A DNA stretch of 64,000 nt, taken from positions 1 through 64,000 of the forward strand of contig NZ_JAULSI010000005.1 in NCBI RefSeq assembly GCF_030711405.1, in the 5' to 3' direction. The notes below the pieces were generated by a model. That model was not told where the DNA came from. It searched no databases and saw only the letters and a list, made by a program, of their open reading frames with translations. Origin of the DNA: Massilia brevitalea (GTDB taxonomy: Bacteria; Pseudomonadota; Gammaproteobacteria; Burkholderiales; Burkholderiaceae_D). A program made the translations under genes and the position numbers. Shown here in pieces: positions 1 to 5,559 of this stretch (positions are counted from its first letter, which is position 1; each line of letters opens with the position of its first letter).

Positions 1-53
1 GATCCATTAACCCCGGTGTTGCAATTGGTTCTTGAGACCGCCCTCCTAAGCTG

Positions 54-332
54 GTGCTTGATAATCGTGACGCGATTTCGCGCCTAGAGTCGATGAAGGC
101 GGCAGTTGAGGAATCGTGGAACCAGGCCTTACGTCCCGGATACGATGCAAACGCTTTGCTGTTGCGCTCGCAGGCGATTCAAGAAGGCATCTACCATAAT
201 CGTAGCCAGAACCCTTTGATCTTCGATTGGATTGCAAATCGACTCAGGCCAAAAAACGAAGCCTTACAAAGTAAATCGACAAAGCAGTACGTTGCCGATT
301 TTAAAGCTGCACATCCCCATCTGTACCCGTGA
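54..332 (+). pseudogene. C-terminal fragment of an S-4TM-type predicted pore-forming effector
   Basis: The 92 codons from a GTG look like the cytosolic C-terminal end of S-4TM family proteins, which are predicted membrane effectors in nucleotide-signalling conflict systems. The part seen has the family-like pattern of an amphipathic helix, then 'IQEGIYHNRSQNPLIFDWI' and 'LRPKNE'. The membrane segments that define the family are not present. The frame is closed by a TGA at 33-35, while another frame is open to the window edge, so the gene is either frameshifted or starts at this GTG as a remnant. Family assignment is from memory of the motif and is moderate. Confidence 0.4.
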
Positions 333-432
333 TACTGGTCAGGCTCTCGACTTGGAGCAGAGATAGCCGCCGTTCGTAGGTTAACGGGTTGTCCAGTCGA
401 GAAAGTTACACCCGGCGCTTTCGAAATTAGCC

Positions 433-461
433 TTGTTGCGATCTCTATACGTCCGTATAAT
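433..461 (+). promoter_or_regulatory. Sigma-70 promoter with overlapping dyad, upstream of the recombinase
   Basis: TTGTTG (433-438) and a perfect TATAAT (456-461) are separated by 17 bases. The perfect inverted repeat TATACG-TC-CGTATA (446-459) overlaps the -10 box, and a wider GTTGC...GCAAC pair flanks it. Such a dyad is a natural site for autoregulation or recombinase binding, which is inference. Confidence 0.6.
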
Positions 462-496
462 GATTGCAACGCAGTCCGATACCGAAGGAAAATGCC

Positions 497-1171
497 ATGA
501 CCTCCACCACAAAGCCAGCAATCGCCCTTGTACGTGTCTCGACTTCGGAGCAAGGCAAGTCGGGGTTGGGCTTGGCCGCACAGGAAGCAGCAATCCGGGC
601 GTTTGCTGCTGCCGAAGGCTTCGAACTGGTAGAAGTAGTGTCGGAAGTAGCAAGCGGCAAACTGGGCATTGAAGATCGTACCGGCCTCCGCTCCGCTCTT
701 GCCAAGGCTAAGAAGCTTCGCTGCCCTGTTATCGTCGCCAAGCTGGATCGCCTGTCACGCGACGTTGCCTTTATCTCCGGGCTCATGGCAAAGGGCGTGC
801 CGTTCATCGTCTCCGAACTGGGAGCCGACGTTGACCCATTCGTGTTGCACCTGTACGCGGCACTGGGCGAAAAAGAACGCAAGATGATTGGTGCACGTAC
901 CAAAGCCGCTTTGGCTGCAAAGAAGGCACAAGGCGTCGTGCTGGGCAACCGTACCAACCTCGCAGACGCCCAAGCCAAAGGCCACGCCGCTAACGCCGCC
1001 CGTGCTGCTGAGTTCACCGCTAGGGTTCTGCCGACCATCCTGCAATTGCGCTCGCAGGGCATGACTCTTGACCAAGTAGCCGAAGAACTTACCGCCCGGA
1101 ACATCGCCACCCTGAACGGGGCTTCGTGGCACAAGTCCACTATTTCGCGCCTACTCAAAACGTTCGGCTAA
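497..1171 (+). CDS. Small serine recombinase (resolvase/invertase family)
   Basis: This encodes a 224-residue site-specific DNA recombinase of the resolvase type. The N-terminal catalytic domain starts with '[11 protein letters not shown]', whose Ser15 is the predicted nucleophile. It continues with the arginine-bearing 'KLDRLSRD' and the '[18 protein letters not shown]' helix typical of the family. The C-terminal part (about 165-224) looks like the helix-turn-helix DNA-binding end. The ATG at 497 is preferred over one at 464 because GAAGGAAA sits just before it and similarity starts there. It is far too short to be a large serine integrase. It lies in the lower-GC island beside defence genes and probably moves or rearranges the island, but its sites are not proven. 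Confidence 0.88.
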   Translation: MTSTTKPAIALVRVSTSEQGKSGLGLAAQEAAIRAFAAAEGFELVEVVSEVASGKLGIEDRTGLRSALAKAKKLRCPVIVAKLDRLSRDVAFISGLMAKGVPFIVSELGADVDPFVLHLYAALGEKERKMIGARTKAALAAKKAQGVVLGNRTNLADAQAKGHAANAARAAEFTARVLPTILQLRSQGMTLDQVAEELTARNIATLNGASWHKSTISRLLKTFG

Positions 1172-1304
1172 GCCTTCCACAGCCTCGCCTCGCGGCGAAC
1201 GGCTGAGCTGTGCGGGAGAGTGCCATAGATATTTTGGGCAGCCGTACGGCCTTTCAGCACTTCTGTCCTGTCCTACTAAGAAAGCCATTCGAGCTCGCGG
1301 CTCT

Positions 1305-2213
1305 TTACCTCGGCAAAAGCCGCTCATACTGCGCTGGAAGCAATGCGTACTCTCCCCACTTAGGGCGATTAATACAGAGTCCGATGCCGCTTTCTGTCAC
1401 CACTCCCCAGATAAGGATAAACCGCCGAACCACATTTTCATCGATGCCTTTTTCGCTCTGCTCAGCAATTGTTGCCTTCATGCAAAAATCGTGCACATTT
1501 GCATGGCACGCAAAATAGGTCATCCGTAAATTTTGGTCAGACTTTCCCATCTTTTCAGTGCGCACGATTTCTGCGAAGTACAGTCGAGGAGTCTCATCCG
1601 GTTGAACTACCGTTCTGATGTCAGTTAGCTCGGCTGACAGCATTAATGCATTAGCACGGCCCGGAAAGACATAGTATTTAAATAAATTTCTATCGAAGCG
1701 TCGGCATATGCTCGCAACTGATGAAATTTTAGTAGGGAGAGCAAAACTTTCGCCTTTATATCTTGAGACTGGGTAGGCCGACACGGGGCCATCAACATCT
1801 TCGTGAAAAGCTATACCTCCCGCCGCCCCCAAATTCCCCTCTGCCTCAGGCGCAGCCGATCGAAACTCATGAACGACAGTAAGCTTACCGTTCTCGATTG
1901 CCTGTTGAGCTAGTTCCTCAGTTGCGAATTTTAGCGCCTCAGCTTTAGGGGATCGCAGCCCGCATTCTATGTGGGCGAATGAGGCATAATGATTATAACG
2001 AGCAACTCTTCTATTAGCGAAATGGGCTCCCTCAGCAGGAGATCGAAAAAGCGGTGTGAAACAACCCGGACAGAAAATGCTGCCCTTCATTTCGAGTGCG
2101 TAATCCTCTGGCGGAATTGCTTCACCGTTTTCCGTTAGGGTAGCGACATCCCGCGCTTCGAAGTCCCAACCGTTCAACCACCATGCATATGAAATTCGGT
2201 TCTGCTGCGCCAC
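1305..2213 (-). CDS. Unknown protein with N-terminal Cys/His motif, beside the DRT2 reverse transcriptase
   Basis: This is a 302-residue protein of no family I can name. It starts with GTG. Near the N-terminus C48, C51, H64, H81 and C84 form a CPGC...HFANR...HIEC pattern. It resembles the zinc-ribbon-like region of CoiA-type competence proteins and may bind metal. The rest shows no motif I recognise, no signal peptide and no membrane segment. It lies 82 bases downstream of the reverse transcriptase on the same strand, converges with the recombinase, and shares the island's lower GC. It may be an accessory of the RT system or an independent island gene. Confidence 0.6.
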   Translation of the reverse strand: MAQQNRISYAWWLNGWDFEARDVATLTENGEAIPPEDYALEMKGSIFCPGCFTPLFRSPAEGAHFANRRVARYNHYASFAHIECGLRSPKAEALKFATEELAQQAIENGKLTVVHEFRSAAPEAEGNLGAAGGIAFHEDVDGPVSAYPVSRYKGESFALPTKISSVASICRRFDRNLFKYYVFPGRANALMLSAELTDIRTVVQPDETPRLYFAEIVRTEKMGKSDQNLRMTYFACHANVHDFCMKATIAEQSEKGIDENVVRRFILIWGVVTESGIGLCINRPKWGEYALLPAQYERLLPR

Positions 2214-2295
2214 AATTTTTCCACTAAGTTCTATCTATGCCAACGCGCATCATGGGAGCTATGCGTTGTTTAAGATGCCATCAACATTTATTAAA

Positions 2296-3582
2296 CTACG
2301 ACGCATTAATCTCATCTTGTAGCCTTCCCCATAATACGCGAAGTTGCCTACGGATTGCTTCGGATTTCATGGTCTGGGCTGCACTATATCCGTAAGTTAA
2401 GAAATTTCTTCTTCCAATGTGGCTATAGCGTTTATAAAGCGTCTTTTTGAAGAGCGTTGTAGTTGCATCACCTCGCGCGTGCCTAGCTTCATTGCGCTTT
2501 TCCATTGTCGCTTTTGCCACACGCACTCCACGTCGCATTTTTTGCAGATAGCGAGCCAATGAAGCAGACCGCAGAAAAACCTTTTTCCCATCGAAGAGAA
2601 AGCCAAGGTATTGGAGAGCTTTTGATCCCAGTATTTCACCACTTGCTGAACAGGAAAAGCGTACCCGGTCTGTCTTGTCGGGATTAACATTTAGCTTAAG
2701 CTTAGAGATTTCAGACAACACAAAATTCTCCTCAGCTTCGCCAGCTTCTGGCGGAAGTATTACCAAAATATCATCGCAATAGCGAAAGTAGTGGCCTCCC
2801 CGCGACTTGACAAACTCATTAAGAGCAATGTCAAACTCCAGCATGTAAATGTTGGATAAGAGTGCACTCAGCGGAGACCCTTGAGGAATACCTTTCTTAC
2901 TCCCGTTGACGGTTACTAAGTTATTTGCTGAACGAACCACATCTCTAAACTCTTTAGCCGAACACAGCCTTTTTGGTACAGTGTTTTTATTGTTGAGAGA
3001 ATAGCCAAAAAGCTTGTAAAGCGCGCTCAACTCTACTTTTGCAAAATTCGCAAGCGACTTATATACGGAATAATGGTCGACTGGAAGAGACGGAACATTC
3101 AGGACCCGCGCCCACATCTGCTTTAGGATCTGGTGGTCGAGATTATCGAAGAATCCAGAGATATCAAATGCAAGGACGTAGCAGTCTCCATGCCCCCGTA
3201 TGACATCAAAAGCATTTGCGGCAAATTCTATATTATTCTTACCTAAAGCCCGAAATGCGAGCACAGCTTCGCCTAACCCATAATGCGAAATTGTCTTCTC
3301 GTACTGCTTAGCGAGCTTTAATGAGTAGTAAGAGTAGATGTGACTATCTACGTGAGAAGCGTACGCGATGGGCCGTGTTTTACCCACACGTTTTAATTTT
3401 GATGTAACCGGATCTTTTTTGAGTTTAAACGTTTGGAGGGAAAACTCAACGAACGGATAAAAACTGTGTCGAGCAACTTGATTGGGATCTTTAACAATGC
3501 GCTTTGCATCACCGTAGCTTATTGGGTGATCAAAATGCGGATATCCCCGTCGGCGATACCAACTTCGTTTGGAAGTGCCCAT
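2296..3582 (-). CDS. drt2: Antiviral reverse transcriptase, DRT2 family
   Basis: This is a 428-residue RNA-directed DNA polymerase. The RT core is clear: the first catalytic aspartate lies in 'VLAFDISGFFDNLDH' (D140), 'GIPQGSPLSALLSNIYM' lies at about 231-247, and the 'YCDD' box has D270/D271. There is no maturase, HNH or integrase domain, so a group II intron protein is unlikely. The N-terminal 'RGYPHFD', 'ARHSFYPF' and 'YASHVDSHIYSYY' blocks match, as I remember them, the DRT2 class of defence RTs. These copy an upstream ncRNA by rolling circle into a repeat gene. No strong Shine-Dalgarno precedes ATG 3582. The upstream strand carries a candidate ncRNA. Assignment to RT is certain; to DRT2 likely. 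Confidence 0.85.
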   Translation of the reverse strand: MGTSKRSWYRRRGYPHFDHPISYGDAKRIVKDPNQVARHSFYPFVEFSLQTFKLKKDPVTSKLKRVGKTRPIAYASHVDSHIYSYYSLKLAKQYEKTISHYGLGEAVLAFRALGKNNIEFAANAFDVIRGHGDCYVLAFDISGFFDNLDHQILKQMWARVLNVPSLPVDHYSVYKSLANFAKVELSALYKLFGYSLNNKNTVPKRLCSAKEFRDVVRSANNLVTVNGSKKGIPQGSPLSALLSNIYMLEFDIALNEFVKSRGGHYFRYCDDILVILPPEAGEAEENFVLSEISKLKLNVNPDKTDRVRFSCSASGEILGSKALQYLGFLFDGKKVFLRSASLARYLQKMRRGVRVAKATMEKRNEARHARGDATTTLFKKTLYKRYSHIGRRNFLTYGYSAAQTMKSEAIRRQLRVLWGRLQDEINAS

Positions 3583-3599
3583 AGGTTATCTGATGTGTA

Positions 3600-3848
3600 G
3601 CAAACCGGAGGGGCTTTGATGGTGGCGATCAATTTGTCGCCCCTCCGGATTAGGCCAGCAGTCTTACTACCATTTCATCCGCTAAGCGGACACGAGCCAC
3701 GTATGTTAGAAATGTATTACCATGTTACCAAGGAGGCGATGATGCTGTTCCTCGTCACGATGGCGGTGTCAGTCTGGTTTGCCAGTCAGGTGTCTGCGCG
3801 GGCTGCAGTTGACATCATGTGCGTTCCCTCTACGTCTATACGTAGAGC
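3600..3848 (-). ncRNA. Candidate DRT2 ncRNA (template RNA)
   Basis: The 265 bases upstream of the RT start are inferred to encode the DRT2 ncRNA. On the minus strand a -10-like TATAGT (complement of 3855-3860) places the 5' end near 3848. The RNA would open with a perfect 7-bp hairpin, CTCTACG/CGTAGAG (3828-3834 with 3841-3847, 6-nt loop). It would close with a perfect 10-bp stem, CCGGAGGGGC/GCCCCTCCGG (3605-3614 with 3639-3648), plus an inner TTGAT/ATCAA pair. Between them lie small hairpins, TCCGC-TAA-GCGGA (about 3679-3691) and CTGG-TTTG-CCAG. Published DRT2 RTs use an upstream ncRNA of similar size. The ends are estimates. Confidence 0.65.
3704..3817 (+). other. neo: Predicted concatemer repeat unit ('neo'-like endless ORF), 114 bp
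   Basis: The plus strand, antisense to the ncRNA, is open from 3616 to 3858, while the sense frames are stopped every 15 to 30 codons. ATGT occurs at 3703-3706 and again at 3817-3820, 114 bases apart and in the same codon phase. Template jumping between these ACAT motifs of the RNA would give a 38-codon repeat without stops. Each unit reads MLEMYYHVTKEAMM, then a hydrophobic helix-like stretch, and ends SARAAVDI. AAGGAGG at 3730-3736 lies 5 bases before the ATG at 3742. The junction also creates a promoter, TTGACA (3809-3814) to TACCAT (3718-3723) at 17 bases. The alternative ATGT at 3712 gives 105 bases, also in frame. The mechanism is inferred from reported DRT2 systems. Confidence 0.6.
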
Positions 3849-3965
3849 AACTCAACTATAGCACGGTCAGCAATAAAAAGACGACCGAAAGTTATTTTTT
3901 GATATCTTGAGCCAACGCAGTGATATCTGTACACTGGCTGCGACAGGAAGGTTTCTGTCCCAATT

Positions 3966-3986
3966 TTGTCCCAACATGTGGGACAA
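3966..3986. repeat. TTGTCCCA-N5-TGGGACAA inverted repeat at the island edge
   Basis: This is a perfect 8-bp inverted repeat with a 5-base spacer. A further direct copy of TGTCCCAA starts at 3956, just upstream. It sits about 25 bases before homology to moaC begins. It could be an operator or part of a recombination site; no protein is assigned. The remaining bases of 3861-4012 hold only the ncRNA promoter. Confidence 0.5.
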
Positions 3987-4012
3987 GAACAAAGTTTTCC
4001 TAATACTCCAGC

Positions 4013-4207
4013 AGTGTCCACTGCCGCGCGCAAGTGGAATTACATGGCAAGACCGGGGTCGAGATGGAAGCGCTGACTGCGGTGCAGGTTGGCTTGCTGA
4101 CGATCTACGACATGTGCAAGGCGGCCGACCGCGGCATGGTCATGACGAATGTGCGGGTGCTGGAAAAGCACGGCGGGAAATCGGGCGATTGGACGGCGGC
4201 TGTATAG
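4013..4207 (+). pseudogene. moaC: 3' remnant of moaC (cyclic pyranopterin monophosphate synthase)
   Basis: About 64 codons match the C-terminal third of MoaC, a molybdenum cofactor enzyme. The typical stretch '[16 protein letters not shown]' is followed by '[15 protein letters not shown]' and '[11 protein letters not shown]', then a TAG stop. Similarity fades at about 4013-4016 and the frame is closed upstream by TAA at 4001, so about two thirds of the protein are missing. The break coincides with the shift from low-GC island to high-GC backbone. The simplest reading is that the island interrupted or replaced the 5' part of moaC. Whether an intact moaC exists elsewhere cannot be seen. Confidence 0.85.
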
Positions 4208-4234
4208 TCGTCGTTCGGCCAGCCCGACATCCCT

Positions 4235-4498
4235 TCATGAGCAAGGAGCCGCTTTTGCACCCGGCAGGGTGCTCAGGGGCTTGAAGCCGGCTGCGGCAGC
4301 TGTAGCCTCCTCACCGATCGGAAGCGCGAAGATTCCGATCTTGCCGTCCGGGACACCGCATACTGCCGGCACAGGCTGGCCATCTGTCCCGCACTCGGCA
4401 GAGCGGACCTGGACGTTGGCCGCTGTTAGTTGCGCTTGCAGGGCGCTGAGCGAGAGACCGCCGCCGCTGCACTGGAGCGAGCCCGTCGCTTTAAACAC
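4235..4498 (-). CDS. Small Cys-containing hypothetical protein, N-terminus possibly lost
   Basis: This frame starts at GTG and encodes 87 residues with four cysteines in a repeated-looking arrangement ('LQCSGGG', 'SAECGTD', 'AVCGVPDG', final 'APCS'). Codon third positions are mostly G/C, which supports coding. The frame stays open upstream to a TGA at 4541-4543 and reads 'WGPDIETRAAGIKVFKATG', which looks like genuine protein. I infer that an exported protein lost its signal peptide through a rearrangement near 4545. It converges with the moaC remnant. Function unknown. Confidence 0.45.
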   Translation of the reverse strand: MFKATGSLQCSGGGLSLSALQAQLTAANVQVRSAECGTDGQPVPAVCGVPDGKIGIFALPIGEEATAAAAGFKPLSTLPGAKAAPCS

Positions 4499-4585
4499 CT
4501 TGATTCCGGCGGCTCGGGTCTCGATGTCCGGTCCCCACTGTCACCGCCACCACACGCGGCCATCTATGCCCCTCCCGGCGATGCC

Positions 4586-4870
4586 GTGATCGGCGTATTC
4601 GAGAGCCAGACGCAAGGCATGACCCTGGCGCAGGCCAGCGCAAACGCGGCAACGATCCAGGCGGCCATGACGAACGCCATCCTGGCGCAGGGTCCTTCGA
4701 ACGTCTCGAAACACTGCGCCGACCCGGCCACCATCAGCGTGGTCGATGTGCCGTTGTCGAACTTCAGCGCGAATGGCAGGACCTTGTTCAGGGCAATCGC
4801 GGCGGCCCGGTCGCGGCTCTTGGAAGAAAATAATGTCTATCATATGGAGATCCAGCTAGGAAACCCGTGA
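4586..4870 (+). CDS. Hypothetical protein, start uncertain, probably 5'-truncated
   Basis: From about 4556 to 4870 this frame has strongly G/C-rich third positions, as expected of a real gene in this genome, while the opposite strand does not. The protein contains 'GVFESQTQGMTLAQASAN' and ends 'NNVYHMEIQLGNP'. No family was recognised. In-frame starts are GTG 4586 and ATG 4619. A longer frame back to 4430 overlaps the opposing gene and is less likely. Its stop overlaps the GTG of the next gene by four bases, so the two are probably cotranscribed and coupled. Confidence 0.4.
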   Translation: MIGVFESQTQGMTLAQASANAATIQAAMTNAILAQGPSNVSKHCADPATISVVDVPLSNFSANGRTLFRAIAAARSRLLEENNVYHMEIQLGNP

Positions 4871-5427
4871 ACAAGACCTGCTACGCACGATGGGGCCTGG
4901 GCCTGGGCCTCGCCCTTGCCGCCGCTTCCTTTTCCGCGGCGGCAAGCGGCGCCCTGCCCTGCCGCCCGGCCGGCGGCTCCCCGGCCGCGCTGGCTGCCCT
5001 GGCCGCGGACATCCGTTCCGGCGACACCTTCTATCGCTACCTGGCCGCACGCAAGGGCGCTCCCTCGGTATGCAGGGGCAAGGCCGGCGTGGCGGAAGGT
5101 GCGGCAGACCAGGCGGCGCAAAGCTGGCTGGCGTTTTCCTGGCCCGACGGGTCGCGTTTCGAAAGAACGGGCTTGCCGCCCGAAATATCCATCATGCGCT
5201 ACGCGCGCGCAGGCGGCCTGCACGACGCCAAGGAGGCGGCTGCGCAACTGCGCGCCTATGCCGACAAGCGCGGGCTGCACATCGACTGGACGGCGCCCTA
5301 CCACCTGCACGAGGACGGCGCACGCATCGTCGAGTACCGCGACAAGGACCCAGGCGTCAACGGCATCGCCCGCCTGACCTATGCGCGGCACACGCTGGTT
5401 GCCGTATCGCTCAGCGTGGCGCCCTGA
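4867..5427 (+). CDS. Secreted hypothetical protein
   Basis: A 186-residue protein starting at a GTG that overlaps the preceding stop (GTGA), with AGGAAA seven bases upstream. The first 27 residues are a clear signal peptide: a short basic start, a Leu/Ala core and an Ala-rich cleavage region ('FSAAASG'). The mature part has two cysteines, at about 32 and 68, probably forming a disulphide, and no motif I recognise. It lies upstream of an S9 peptidase but with a 130-base gap, so a functional link is not indicated. Confidence 0.65.
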   Translation: MNKTCYARWGLGLGLALAAASFSAAASGALPCRPAGGSPAALAALAADIRSGDTFYRYLAARKGAPSVCRGKAGVAEGAADQAAQSWLAFSWPDGSRFERTGLPPEISIMRYARAGGLHDAKEAAAQLRAYADKRGLHIDWTAPYHLHEDGARIVEYRDKDPGVNGIARLTYARHTLVAVSLSVAP

Positions 5428-5559
5428 ACCGCGCAGGCGCGTACCCCCAGCCAGCCTCCATCCCGGTCAATTCTGCAACGTGTTAAATTGCTGGTTTGCC
5501 CGCGGCACAACCATGCGCGCGAAACACAACAACACCGAGACACGTTTGAAGAGGATCGA

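Noticed and set aside
1172-1304. CACAGC...GCTGTG inverted repeat after the recombinase gene as a terminator
   Set aside because: The stem is short with a long loop and there is no T run.
2296-3582. Retron, group II intron or diversity-generating RT
   Set aside because: No maturase/HNH domain, no msr-msd arrangement with inverted a1/a2 ends, and no template/variable repeat pair; the N-terminal blocks fit DRT2 better.
444-3843. Shared TCTATACGT as att sites bounding a mobile unit
   Set aside because: Only nine bases are shared and the second copy lies inside the ncRNA hairpin; too weak to call attachment sites.
3616-3861. Open frame of 81 codons on the plus strand as an ordinary gene
   Set aside because: It has no promoter in the genome, overlaps the ncRNA fully, and its best explanation is the repeat template of a DRT2 system.
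4541-4843. Minus-strand frame of 100 codons
   Set aside because: Third-position bias favours the plus strand here; the frame is an antisense shadow.
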